Positions 55,592-64,000 of a stretch of 64,000 nt of DNA are shown here, piece after piece. Each line of letters opens with the position of its first letter. Within the stretch, counting starts at the first letter, position 1. The stretch is from positions 3,100,001 to 3,164,000 of the forward strand of contig NZ_FNTG01000001.1 of the NCBI RefSeq assembly GCF_900104795.1. Direction: 5' to 3'. A program made the position numbers and the translations under genes. The notes under the pieces were generated by a model. It saw nothing but the letters and a program-made list of their open reading frames with translations, made no database searches and was not told the origin of the DNA. The DNA is from Burkholderia sp. WP9 (GTDB lineage: Bacteria; Pseudomonadota; Gammaproteobacteria; Burkholderiales; Burkholderiaceae).

Positions 55592-56914
55592 TTACTTCAT
55601 GAACAGCGCAGGTGTTCGTGTCCCGTCGCGTGAAGAGATCTGAATCGTGCGGCCAGTTGCGTTGCGAATGCACACGCCGATTTGCGACGCCCCCGCTGCG
55701 ACTTGCGATGCAACGTATCGCGTGATGTCGTTGATGCGCGGCTGCAATGCACTATCCAGGTAGATGCCGCCGATTCGCTGGTTCGTGTTGCAGGCGGCCG
55801 CCGTCGGCAGGTTGGCGACATCGTCCCAGTTCGTGGAAGCAGCGTAGATATCCAGCGTCACCGCACTCGTGTCCGTGACGTTCTGCGCAAGTGTCTGCAG
55901 ATACGAGTTGGTGTACGGATAATCCTTCAGATTGTTGGGCGTCGGGACTTTGATCAGCACGACACTTCCTGCGTCCGAGGTCATCGTGCTATCGCTCGCA
56001 TGCGTGACGCCGCGGCCATCCACCCACACATCGGCGCTGGCTTTCGAGTAGTACGTCGGGATGCTGTTGCTGCACGCAATGTTCGCATTCGAGCAGTTGT
56101 CCACGGCGTACTGCAGCGAATCGGTCTTCCACGCGTTGATGAAGTCCGCATGCGCGGTATACAGGCTTCCCCATTGCGGCACCCACGTGCCATTCACGAA
56201 AATCGGATCCATCGACAATTGCGCGGTGGAGAGGTCAGGATCCTGCCCCAAGTCGTACGCAACATTGAGTTGCAGTTCCGGAATCTTGACGGGATAGGCG
56301 GCCGGACATTTTCCGTCCGCCTGCCGGTAGGCCATGTTCATGATGTGGCTGGCCATGTTCGGCACAAGAGTGCGGCCGTCCCAGCAATCCGGAAAATGGA
56401 CCGAGATATCGAGCTGCGCGTAAGTGCCGCTGCTGTCCGTTACGACCGGGCAGTTGGTCGGCGCGATCTGGGTGTAGGAGCCGCCGCGGCACAGATAGTT
56501 GATCTGCGGTTTGGGCACGGATGAACGGTGATCGCCAGCCAGCATTTCCAGGCCATCGGGAATCGTGTGCAGCGGCACCACCGGCTGATCGTTCTTGTAG
56601 TAGGTCTTCTGATAGCCCGGCACGACAATCCCCGACGCGCGTTTCAATTGCGGAACCCAGTACGAGGAAGGGTCCGCCGCGACATTACAGGTGGTGACCT
56701 TGTTGTCGTTCAGGGAGTAGTAGGTACTGTATGCATCGGCGCCCGTGTTGCCAAAAAAGTCGTGCACCATGGCCCTGCCAGGCTGCCCCGGAAAGACGAT
56801 CGCATCGTCCGGCAGCGTGTGCGAATACGCGCATTGAACATTGAACTGGCCACCGGCGTACGCAGCGCCGGCTGGCAGGAAGAACAAGAGGCAGATTGCC
56901 GCTCGCATTGACAT
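55592..56914 (-). CDS. Secreted DUF1996 domain protein
   Basis: A 440-residue exported protein. The signal peptide (ICLLFFLPAGAAYAGG, residues about 6-22) is followed by the DUF1996 opening QCAYSHTLPDDAIVFPG and VHDFFGNTGADAYS, and a block with DCWDGRTLVPN. DUF1996 proteins are secreted, cysteine-containing and found in fungi and some bacteria, with no settled function. The C-terminal 150 residues are a separate region with repeated Asp/Asn. AGGAG precedes ATG 56914. Confidence 0.87.
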   Translation of the reverse strand: MSMRAAICLLFFLPAGAAYAGGQFNVQCAYSHTLPDDAIVFPGQPGRAMVHDFFGNTGADAYSTYYSLNDNKVTTCNVAADPSSYWVPQLKRASGIVVPGYQKTYYKNDQPVVPLHTIPDGLEMLAGDHRSSVPKPQINYLCRGGSYTQIAPTNCPVVTDSSGTYAQLDISVHFPDCWDGRTLVPNMASHIMNMAYRQADGKCPAAYPVKIPELQLNVAYDLGQDPDLSTAQLSMDPIFVNGTWVPQWGSLYTAHADFINAWKTDSLQYAVDNCSNANIACSNSIPTYYSKASADVWVDGRGVTHASDSTMTSDAGSVVLIKVPTPNNLKDYPYTNSYLQTLAQNVTDTSAVTLDIYAASTNWDDVANLPTAAACNTNQRIGGIYLDSALQPRINDITRYVASQVAAGASQIGVCIRNATGRTIQISSRDGTRTPALFMK

Positions 56915-57018
56915 GGGTAACTCCTGAGCTTGAACGAAAACGCCTTGCCGGTATGACAAGGCGCTCGAATGTCATTAGTTAGCTTACCCAATTATTTTCA
57001 GAATAAACCGTCTCTGCG

Positions 57019-58962
57019 CTACTGCGCCGCACCGCTGTATATCGGTAACTGCCGTGCATAAAAAAAGCCTCCGGGGTTAACGGAGGCTTTCCGAACATCG
57101 TGGCTTGCGAACCGAACCGCCCGATAGACCGAAGTCAGCGCGGTTCGAAGCGTCGATAAAATTACGCGGGCAGCGGCGCCGCACCGGCGCCCGTACCCGG
57201 CGCCCGTACCCGGCGACAGACGCGTCGCCAGCTTTTCTGCGTAGCGCTGCGCGGCATCGCCGACGACGATATGGAACGTGTCCGCCGCGACCCATGCTGT
57301 GTCGAGCGTCGCCAGGCGTTGACGATCGACCGCCGACGGGTCACGCACGACGATACGCAGACGAGTTGCCGCCACTGCATCCAGCGACACTACGTTGCCC
57401 GCGCCGCCAAACACGGCGAGCCAGCGCAACGAATCCGGATCGAGCGGGCCGCCTTGCGCGCCCGATGCCATAGCCGGCGTAACCGGCGCAGCCGCCATAG
57501 TAGGAGCCGGAGCAGCAGCCACCTGCTTCACCGCATCGCCGCCGCCTTGCGCGATCACCGTGCGGATTTCGTCCGCGATGATGTCCGCTTCCGGTCCGAT
57601 GATCACCTGCACATTGGTCGACCCGCGCTTGAGCACGCCGCGTGCGCCAATCGTTTTCAGTTCGTTTTCGGAGACCTTGTTCGAATCGACTACCGACAGA
57701 CGAAGACGCGTCGTGCACGCATCCACCACCGACAGATTCGCTGCACCGCCGAGCGCGGCGATATAACGCTGCGCGCGCGGCACGGCCGCACCGGCGACCG
57801 GCGAAACGAAACCGCCAGCGGCAAACGAGTCGGCCTGTTCGTCGGCTGCGGCCGGCTCGCGGCCCGGCGTCGCCATGTTGAACTTACGGATGAAGAAGCG
57901 GAACAGTCCGTAGTACACCACCATATACACGAGGCCGATCGGAATCGCCCACCAGCCTCTCGTCGACAGGCCGTAGTTCAGTACGTAGTCGATTGCGCCC
58001 GCGGAGAAGGTGAAGCCGAGGTGAATACCGAGCGCCGAACAGATGGCGAGCGAGAGACCCGTCAGCAGCGCGTGGATCACGTACAGCCCCGGCGCGAGGA
58101 ACATGAAGCTGAATTCGATCGGCTCGGTCACGCCCGTGAGGAACGACGTGAGCGCCATCGAGAACAGCAGGCCGCCGACCACCGCGCGGCGCTCCTTCGG
58201 CGCTTCATGGAACATCGCAAGACAGGCAGCCGGCAGGCCGAACATCATGATCGGGAAGAAGCCCGTCATGAAGGTGCCCGCAGTCGGGTCGCCCGCGAAG
58301 AAGCGATGCAGGTCGCCCGTCACCGCCGCGCCGCCCGGCGGCGTGAAGGTGCCGAACACGAACCACGTGAGCGAATTGAGGATGTGATGCAAACCCGTGA
58401 CGAGCAGCAAACGGTTCAGCACGCCGAACACGAACGCGCCGAGCGCGCCCGCGGTGGTCAGCCAGTGGCCGGCCGTATCGATCACGGCTTGCACCGGTTG
58501 CCACACGTAGCCGAACGCTATGCCGAGCACGAGGCACACCACCCCCGTGACAATCGGCACGAAGCGCTTCCCTCCGAAGAAGGCGAGGTAATCGGGCAGC
58601 TTGATGTCTTTGTACCTGTTGTACAGCAACCCCGCGACGATACCCGCCACGATCCCGGACAACACGCCCATGTTGAGCTTGTCGTTGATGTCCTTCATCA
58701 CGGCGACTTCGATCAGATAACCGATCGCACCGGCCAGACCCGCCACGCCGTTGTTGTCTTTCGCGAAGCCGACCGCCACGCCGATCGCGAACAGCAGCGG
58801 CAGGTTGTCGAAGATCGCGCCGCCGGCGTCGGCGATCATCTTGATGTTGAACACATCGGGCTGGCCGAGTCGCAGCAGCAGGCCGGCAACCGGCAGCACC
58901 GCGATCGGCAGCATCAGCGCGCGTCCCAGCCGCTGAATTTTCAGAAACGGATTCCCATCCAT
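57019..58962 (-). CDS. nagE: N-acetylglucosamine PTS transporter EIIC-EIIB-EIIB, frameshifted tail
   Basis: PTS permease taking up and phosphorylating N-acetylglucosamine. The EIIC domain (residues 1-365; GLHHILNSLTW, GFFPIMMFGLPAA) is followed by two EIIB domains; the first has its cysteine in VDACTTRLRLSV, while the second has A instead (LDAVAATRLRIVV) and so lacks the phosphocysteine. No EIIA domain. A 13-bp tandem duplication (57186-57211) shifts the frame near residue 588 and adds a tail ending at 57019. Removing one copy restores a stop at 57162-57164, giving about 595 residues. GGAGG precedes ATG 58962. Confidence 0.93.
   Translation of the reverse strand: MDGNPFLKIQRLGRALMLPIAVLPVAGLLLRLGQPDVFNIKMIADAGGAIFDNLPLLFAIGVAVGFAKDNNGVAGLAGAIGYLIEVAVMKDINDKLNMGVLSGIVAGIVAGLLYNRYKDIKLPDYLAFFGGKRFVPIVTGVVCLVLGIAFGYVWQPVQAVIDTAGHWLTTAGALGAFVFGVLNRLLLVTGLHHILNSLTWFVFGTFTPPGGAAVTGDLHRFFAGDPTAGTFMTGFFPIMMFGLPAACLAMFHEAPKERRAVVGGLLFSMALTSFLTGVTEPIEFSFMFLAPGLYVIHALLTGLSLAICSALGIHLGFTFSAGAIDYVLNYGLSTRGWWAIPIGLVYMVVYYGLFRFFIRKFNMATPGREPAAADEQADSFAAGGFVSPVAGAAVPRAQRYIAALGGAANLSVVDACTTRLRLSVVDSNKVSENELKTIGARGVLKRGSTNVQVIIGPEADIIADEIRTVIAQGGGDAVKQVAAAPAPTMAAAPVTPAMASGAQGGPLDPDSLRWLAVFGGAGNVVSLDAVAATRLRIVVRDPSAVDRQRLATLDTAWVAADTFHIVVGDAAQRYAEKLATRLSPGTGAGYGRRCGAAARVILSTLRTALTSVYRAVRFASHDVRKASVNPGGFFYARQLPIYSGAAQ
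57060..57087 (-). terminator. nagE terminator, inside the frameshifted reading frame
   Basis: On the minus strand the 7-bp stem GCCTCCG/CGGAGGC (57081-57087 and 57067-57073) is followed by seven T (57066-57060). The present nagE stop codon lies about 40 bases beyond the T-run. Confidence 0.88.
57186..57211 (-). repeat. 13-bp tandem duplication in nagE
   Basis: GGCGCCCGTACCC (plus strand) is present twice in direct contact, 57186-57198 and 57199-57211. One 13-base unit is not a multiple of three and explains the frame change. Confidence 0.95.
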
Positions 58963-59086
58963 TGATACCTCCAATCCTTTGTCTCTTTGTTAAACGTCGT
59001 TGTCGAACGTCGCTATCGCACGTCGTCGTTGAGTCTTGTAGCTCGGGTTAATGACTGAGCGAAGCCGGCTGCGGACCGTGTGGGGT

Positions 59087-61651
59087 TCAGTCCAAAGGCC
59101 AGGTTTCGCGACTTGCTGCCCTTACCGCCTGCGCCGATTCGAGCGCGAGAGCATCCTGCGCGCGTTGACGGCACAGCTGATAATCGAGGTTGCGCACGCG
59201 CGCCTTGATGCCCGGCACCGACACCGGGTCCACCGAAAGCTCGGTCACGCCAAGGCCGATAAGCAGCGGCATGGCGAGCGGATCGCCCGCAAGCGCGCCG
59301 CACACACCGACCCATTTGCCGTGCTTGTCGGCACCTTGCACGGTGGCTGCGATCAACCGCAGCACAGCCGGATGCAAGCCGTCCGCCTGGGCGGCGAGGT
59401 CGGCCTGGCAACGATCCATGGCGAGCGTGTATTGCGTCAGATCGTTGGTGCCGATCGAGAGGAAATCCGCGTGTTGCGCGAGTTGATCGGCAAGCAGCGC
59501 CGCCGACGGCACTTCGATCATCACGCCGACTTCGATTGGCTCCGTGCGGCCCGATTCGCGAGCGAATTCGTCGATGCGTTTGCGGATCCGGATCAATTCG
59601 CCGACATCGGTCACCATCGGCAGCAGGATGCGCACGGCGCCGAGAGGCTGCACCGCGAGCAGACCACGCAACTGGTCGTCGAGCAGGTCCGGGCGCACTT
59701 GCGCGAGGCGGATGCCGCGCAAGCCGAGCGCGGGATTCGGCTCGGGCGGCAGCGTCAGATAGTCGACTTCCTTATCCGCGCCGACATCCAGCGTGCGGAT
59801 GATCGCGGTGCGACCGCTCAACGCGTCGACGATTGCCTGGTAGCTCTGACGATGTTCGTCCGTGGTCGGCGCAGCGGCGCGGTGAATGAACAGCAGTTCG
59901 GTGCGCAACAGGCCGACGGAATCGGCGCCGTTTTCGACGGCGGTCTTCGCGTCGTCGAGCGTGGCGATGTTCGCGGCCACTTCGATCGCGCGGCCATCGG
60001 ACGTGACGGCGGCTTGCTGCGAGGTGCGGCGATTGGCTTCGCGCACACCGGCGAGACGGGTGCGTTCCAGACGTGCGCGTTCAACGTCGAGCCCGGTCGG
60101 CGCGAATTCGAGGCGGCCGGTCGTGGCGTTCACCACCACTTGCGTGCCTTCGGGAATCGCATGCAATGCGTCGCCGACTGCCACCAGTGCGGGAATGCCC
60201 GCCTGACGCGCGAGAATCGCCGCGTGCGAAGTCGCGCCGCCGCGCGCCATCACCAGCGCGGTAACGCGCGAGCGATCCAGCGTCGAGAGATCGGAAGGCG
60301 TGAACTCTTCCGCCGCGAGCACGGCTTCTTCCGGCAACGTGCGCGCCGCGGCGTTCGTATAACCGAGCGCGCGCAGCACGCGCTTCTCGATGTCGCGCAG
60401 GTCGGCAGCACGCTCCGCGAGCAACGCGTCTTCGATTTTCGAAAGGATGGCGATCTGCGCACGGATCGCTTCGCGCCATGCAAAGCCGGCGCTCTTGCCG
60501 AGGCTGATCAGATCGCGCGCCGCGTCGAGCAGCGTGGGATCTTCGAGCAGCACGCGGTGTACCGCGAAAATGCCCGCTTCGCCGACCGCGCCGCGCTGCG
60601 ATGCGTCACGCACGGTCGTGCCGAGGTCCGCATCGACGGTGGCAATCGCCTTGTCGAGCAGGCGGCTCTCCGCAGCGGACGTACCTGTCGCCTTCTCCGG
60701 CGGATCGATGTCCGCGTCGTCCCAGCGCACCAGTTTGCCGACCGCGATGCCCGGTGCGGCGCACACGCCGGCGAGCGTATTCGGAGCGAGCGCTTCGCCC
60801 GCCGGACGCACCACGGCTTGCGGCGCCGGCGAACTTTGGCGTGCCGGTTTATCTTCGACTTCGCCATGCGCTTCGCGCGTCAGTTCGTGAGCAATGGCTT
60901 CGATCGCGGCTCTCGCTTGCGGGCCGACGCCGAGCAACTCGACGGTCGCGCCTTCACCCGCGCCGAGTCCGAGCAAACCCACCACGCTTTCGATCGCCGC
61001 CTTGCGCCCTTCGTAACGCACTTCGACGCGTGCGTCGAAACCGCGCGCCGCTTCACGGGCCCGCGCCGCCGGACGTGCATGCAGACCGCCTGCGTGGACC
61101 AGCGTGACTTGCTGACGGGCTTCTTCCGCCACGTTCGTCACACCAGCCTGGCGTGACGCCTCGGCCGCCGCGCCACTGCGCGCGCGCAGCACCAGCAGCG
61201 GCGTTTCACCGGCTTTCAGCAGGCCGCCTTGCACGCGCTCGACGATCTCGAACGCGTCGGAATTGGCAATCGCCACCACCGACACGAGGCTCGGCGCATT
61301 GAGCGCGACCTGATCCTGATCGAACTCGATCAGCACGTCGCCGGCGCGCACGTGAGCGCCTTGCGCGACCATCGGCGCAAAGCCCTTGCCGTTCAGCGCG
61401 ACCGTGTCGATACCGATGTGCAGCAAAATCTCGACACCTTCGGCAGTGGCCAGCGTCACTGCGTGACCGGTGCGCGCGAGATGCGTCACCGTGCCGTCGC
61501 ACGGCGCGACGAGTCGGCCCTCGAGCGGATCAATACCGATACCGTCGCCGAACATACCGCCCGAAAACACAGGGTCGGGCACGTTCGCGAGCGGCACGAC
61601 CGGACCGGTCATCGGCGCGAGCAAAACAATATGGCCTTCAGAATGGCTCAT
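59087..61651 (-). CDS. PTS multiphosphoryl transfer protein EIIA-HPr-EI
   Basis: An 854-residue fusion supplying phosphate to NagE. The N-terminal EIIA-Glc-type domain (residues 1-150) has its active His in VEILLHIGIDTVALNGKGF. The HPr domain (about 170-255) has His in HAGGLHARPAARA. Enzyme I fills the rest, with the phospho-His motif GGATSHAAILAR and the PEP-binding C-terminal barrel. All three active histidines are kept. AGGAGT precedes ATG 61651; the frame is open further upstream but only as antisense to the SIS gene. With nagE it makes a complete dedicated PTS. Confidence 0.94.
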   Translation of the reverse strand: MSHSEGHIVLLAPMTGPVVPLANVPDPVFSGGMFGDGIGIDPLEGRLVAPCDGTVTHLARTGHAVTLATAEGVEILLHIGIDTVALNGKGFAPMVAQGAHVRAGDVLIEFDQDQVALNAPSLVSVVAIANSDAFEIVERVQGGLLKAGETPLLVLRARSGAAAEASRQAGVTNVAEEARQQVTLVHAGGLHARPAARAREAARGFDARVEVRYEGRKAAIESVVGLLGLGAGEGATVELLGVGPQARAAIEAIAHELTREAHGEVEDKPARQSSPAPQAVVRPAGEALAPNTLAGVCAAPGIAVGKLVRWDDADIDPPEKATGTSAAESRLLDKAIATVDADLGTTVRDASQRGAVGEAGIFAVHRVLLEDPTLLDAARDLISLGKSAGFAWREAIRAQIAILSKIEDALLAERAADLRDIEKRVLRALGYTNAAARTLPEEAVLAAEEFTPSDLSTLDRSRVTALVMARGGATSHAAILARQAGIPALVAVGDALHAIPEGTQVVVNATTGRLEFAPTGLDVERARLERTRLAGVREANRRTSQQAAVTSDGRAIEVAANIATLDDAKTAVENGADSVGLLRTELLFIHRAAAPTTDEHRQSYQAIVDALSGRTAIIRTLDVGADKEVDYLTLPPEPNPALGLRGIRLAQVRPDLLDDQLRGLLAVQPLGAVRILLPMVTDVGELIRIRKRIDEFARESGRTEPIEVGVMIEVPSAALLADQLAQHADFLSIGTNDLTQYTLAMDRCQADLAAQADGLHPAVLRLIAATVQGADKHGKWVGVCGALAGDPLAMPLLIGLGVTELSVDPVSVPGIKARVRNLDYQLCRQRAQDALALESAQAVRAASRETWPLD

Positions 61652-61689
61652 CAAGCGGGACTCCTCGACACGTCGCATCTGATTTGTCG

Positions 61690-62706
61690 TCAGTGAGTTT
61701 CGGTGACTTTGTTGAGATGGCGCGGCGCATCGGGATTGCGCCCGCGCGCGGCGGCAAGGCCGGCGGCCATCACGTAAAAGGACAGGATCGCGGCGATCGG
61801 ATCGAGCGCCGCATGAGCAGTGGTAGCGAGAGGCAGCGTGGCTTCCGGCACGTCGGCCGGCGCCGCGAGCAGGACACGGGCGCCGCGCGCGTTCATGTCG
61901 CGAGCGAGTTGCAGCAAGCCCGCCTGTTCCGGACCGCGCGGTGCGAAGACCAGCAGCGGGTAGTCGCGGTCGATCAGTTCCATCGGACCGTGACGCACTT
62001 CCGCACTCGAAAACGCTTCGGCCTGAATGCCGGAGGTTTCCTTCAGTTTCAGCGCGGCTTCCTGCGCGATGGCCAGACCCAGACCGCGGCCGATCACGAT
62101 CATGCGCTCCACGCCGCGCAATTCCTCCACGGCATTCGACCAGTCGAGCTTGCCCGCGGCTCGCAGGGCTTCGGGGAGTGTCTTCAACGCCGCGAGCAGT
62201 TCGGCGTCTTTCTGCCAATGCGCGACGAGTTGCGCGGAAATCGACAGCATGGCGATGTAGCTCTTGGTGGCCGCAACGCTCAGTTCCGGACCGGCTTCGA
62301 GCGGCAACTCGAATTCGCACGCATCGGCCAAGGGTGAGCCCGACACGTTCACGGCGGCGACGGTCAACGCGCCTGCCTGGCGCAATGCTTCCATCGTGCC
62401 GACCAGATCCGGGCTCTTGCCCGATTGCGAGAACGCCAGCGCGAGCTGATCGCGCACCTGCAGCGGCGCTTGCTGGAGCGTCGCGACCGACATCGGCAGC
62501 GAGGCGACCGGCACGCCGAGTCGGCTCATCGTCAGGCATGCGAAGTAACTCGCCGCATGGTCCGAGCTGCCGCGCGCGACCGTCAGCGCGACATGGCGCG
62601 GCTGCTGTGCAAGCTTTGCCGCGAGGGCCTCGACGCGCGAGGTATCCGTGAGTTGCGCAGCGACCGTTTCAGCAGACGCCAGCGCCTCTTTAAGCATATT
62701 CGACAA
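61690..62706 (-). CDS. nagB-II: Glucosamine-6-phosphate deaminase, SIS type
   Basis: A 338-residue protein with two SIS domains (VARGSSDHAASYFACLTMSRLG; VIGRGLGLAIAQEAALKLKET) and the SSAEVRHGPMELI signature, like GlmS isomerase domains without the glutaminase. In nag clusters such proteins act as NagB-II deaminases. TTG at 62706 has AAGGAG six bases upstream; ATG at 62697 overlaps the nagA stop and is the alternative. Between nagA and the PTS fusion gene. Confidence 0.9.
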   Translation of the reverse strand: MSNMLKEALASAETVAAQLTDTSRVEALAAKLAQQPRHVALTVARGSSDHAASYFACLTMSRLGVPVASLPMSVATLQQAPLQVRDQLALAFSQSGKSPDLVGTMEALRQAGALTVAAVNVSGSPLADACEFELPLEAGPELSVAATKSYIAMLSISAQLVAHWQKDAELLAALKTLPEALRAAGKLDWSNAVEELRGVERMIVIGRGLGLAIAQEAALKLKETSGIQAEAFSSAEVRHGPMELIDRDYPLLVFAPRGPEQAGLLQLARDMNARGARVLLAAPADVPEATLPLATTAHAALDPIAAILSFYVMAAGLAAARGRNPDAPRHLNKVTETH

Positions 62707-63793
62707 TTGCTTCTCCTTCGACGTAAGTCGCGCTCAACGCCAGTTCACGATCGAACACGACCACGTCGGCCCACGCACCGCGCGCGATGCGGCCGCGGTC
62801 CTCGATGCCCAGGTAGTCGGCGGCGTAGCGCGACAAACGGTTCGATACATCGGCGATCGGCAAGCCGATCGACACGAGATTGCGCAGCGCCTGATCCATG
62901 GTCAGGGTGCTGCCGGCGAGCGTGCCGTCGGCGAGACGCACGCCGCCGAGGCACTTCGTCACATGCTGGCTGCCGAGGCGATATTCGCCGTCGGGCATGC
63001 CGGTGGCCGAGGTGCTGTCCGTCACCACATAGAGACGCGGAATCGCGCGCAATGCCGCGCGGATCGCACCAGGATGGACGTGCAGCAGATCGGGAATGAT
63101 TTCGGCGAACTCGGCGTGCGCGAGCGCCGCGCCGACGAGGCCGGGATTGCGATGGTGCAGCGGTGACATCGCGTTGAACAGGTGCGTGAAGCCGCAGGCG
63201 CCGTGCTTGAGCGCGGCGACGGCGTCGTCGTAGGTGCCGAGCGAATGGCCCAACTGCACACGCACGCCGCGCGCCGCCATCTCGGAGATGATCTCCATGT
63301 GGCCGGCAATTTCCGGCGCCAGCGTGACCACGCGAATCGGTGCGATGGACAGATACTTCAGCACTTCGTCCATCACCGCCGAGACCGCCGCGTCCGGTTG
63401 CGCGCCGAGCTTGCCGGGATTGATGTACGGCCCTTCCAGATGCACGCCGAGCACGCGCGCGCCGCCGGGCGTGCGAATCCGCGCGTTGTTGCCCAGACCC
63501 GCGACGACGCTCATCAGTTCATCGCGCGGCGCGGTCATGGTGGTGGCGAGCAGGCTCGTCGTGCCGTAACGCGCATGCGTGCGGGTGATGGTTTCGATCG
63601 CGTTGTCGCCTTCCATCACGTCGGCGCCGCCGCCTCCATGCACGTGCAGATCGATGAAGCCAGGCAGGATGTAGGGCGCGTCGTTGGTCGACGGGTCGAC
63701 ACGTTCGCCGGCGAGCGCCGTGATGCGGCCGTTTTCGAATTCGAGCGTGCCGTGAATCCACCCATCGGTGGTGAGTATGTTTCCGGTCAGCAT
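62690..63793 (-). CDS. nagA: N-acetylglucosamine-6-phosphate deacetylase
   Basis: Deacetylates GlcNAc-6-phosphate to glucosamine-6-phosphate. Amidohydrolase fold with metal-binding PGFIDLHVHGGGG, GVHLEGPYINP, QLGHSLGTYDDAV and FTHLFNAMSPLHHRNPG motifs and the catalytic Asp in VVTDSTSATGMP. It is 367 residues long. It overlaps the SIS deaminase gene and follows the gntR-type gene. Confidence 0.95.
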   Translation of the reverse strand: MLTGNILTTDGWIHGTLEFENGRITALAGERVDPSTNDAPYILPGFIDLHVHGGGGADVMEGDNAIETITRTHARYGTTSLLATTMTAPRDELMSVVAGLGNNARIRTPGGARVLGVHLEGPYINPGKLGAQPDAAVSAVMDEVLKYLSIAPIRVVTLAPEIAGHMEIISEMAARGVRVQLGHSLGTYDDAVAALKHGACGFTHLFNAMSPLHHRNPGLVGAALAHAEFAEIIPDLLHVHPGAIRAALRAIPRLYVVTDSTSATGMPDGEYRLGSQHVTKCLGGVRLADGTLAGSTLTMDQALRNLVSIGLPIADVSNRLSRYAADYLGIEDRGRIARGAWADVVVFDRELALSATYVEGEAIVEYA

Positions 63794-63895
63794 GAGTCTC
63801 TCTGGTAAGGCGTGATACGGGGCGTGACTGAATGAGGCCTGACGGCGGCCGTGCTCCTGGACTCGCGGACTTCGCGCGTGGCTCAGTCGAGCCGC

Positions 63896-64000
63896 TCAGG
63901 TGCGCAATTCAGCGACAAAGTCGTAGTAATCATCGCGGCAATAGGTGTCGGTCAGCTCGATCGCGCGCTGATCGGCGCTATAGCCGATACGGGTAATGAC
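63896..64000 (-). CDS. GntR-family regulator, C-terminal end (runs off window)
   Basis: Only the last 34 residues are present (RIGYSADQRAIELTDTYCRD and YDFVAELRT then TGA). They match the end of a UTRA effector domain in GntR/HutC regulators such as NagR/NagQ. It lies just upstream of nagA on the same strand, so it is the likely regulator of the cluster, responding to an amino-sugar phosphate. Confidence 0.7.
   Translation of the reverse strand, partial: VITRIGYSADQRAIELTDTYCRDDYYDFVAELRT

Noticed and set aside
59051..61156. 701-codon open frame on the plus strand
   Set aside because: Antisense of the EIIA-HPr-EI fusion; composition is a shadow of that gene.
61652..62539. Upstream extension of the EIIA-HPr-EI frame
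   Set aside because: Runs through the SIS deaminase gene in another frame; the ribosome site and EIIA domain start at 61651.

Overview
The window is high-GC, gene-dense chromosomal DNA of a betaproteobacterium, most likely Paraburkholderia/Burkholderia. Pointers are the lptCAB-rpoN-hpf-ptsN-hprK-rapZ run, the tRNA-Gln/prs/rplY/pth block, coaD-rsmD-ftsY, a PTS made of a EIIA-HPr-EI fusion plus NagE, and a CIRCE operator in front of rpoH. All functional calls come from reading translations and motifs; no database was searched.

Layout. 1-7.6 kb: a partial NUDIX protein, a LysE-type exporter, apt, a Kef-type antiporter, then kdsD-kdsC-lptC-lptA-lptB (Kdo synthesis and LPS transport). 7.8-13.4 kb: rpoN, hpf, ptsN, hprK, rapZ and a LON-domain protein. 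13.4-23.1 kb: mutY, mutM, a secreted TPR protein, lolB, ispE, tRNA-Gln, prs, rplY, pth, hisC and a 4Fe-4S ferredoxin gene. 42.5-64 kb: coaD, rsmD, ftsY, maiA, a fumarylacetoacetase-family gene, ybiB, a C-terminally truncated leuA behind a leucine-rich leader peptide, an NTF2-like gene, pagL, rpoH, cydP-cydA-cydB-cydX, a DUF1996 protein, and the nagE / EIIA-HPr-EI / nagB-II / nagA / gntR cluster for N-acetylglucosamine use.

Between ferredoxin and coaD sits a 19.3-kb, visibly AT-richer genomic island (23113-42458). Its ends are exact 38-bp direct repeats. The left copy covers the first 12 codons of the ferredoxin gene, the right copy lies next to a tyrosine integrase (41328-42314), and 19-bp direct repeats just inside each end look like integrase arm sites. 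The insertion split a probable coaD-ferredoxin transcription unit and replaced the ferredoxin gene's upstream leader.

The island cargo is mostly unknown. At the left end a translationally coupled GNAT / ImmA-IrrE metallopeptidase / beta-family operon converges on and overlaps an sce7726-family gene; this is the best candidate here for an undescribed, possibly defensive, system. Next is a leftward operon of two unknown proteins, a clamp-loader-like AAA+ ATPase and a small protein, with hairpins between its genes and a diverged 140-bp non-coding module on both sides. Further right are a lipoprotein, a TPR protein, a membrane protein, a MarR-like regulator, a second small tyrosine recombinase, a potassium channel and a DUF4238-like protein. 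At the right end, three small unknown genes each follow a perfect inverted repeat; in two of them the repeat contains the Shine-Dalgarno sequence.

Other notable points: a 13-bp tandem duplication shifts the nagE 3' end out of frame so that it reads through its own terminator; leuA keeps a leaderless, CTA-rich leader peptide but has lost the C-terminal region of its family; and a perfect CIRCE element precedes rpoH.
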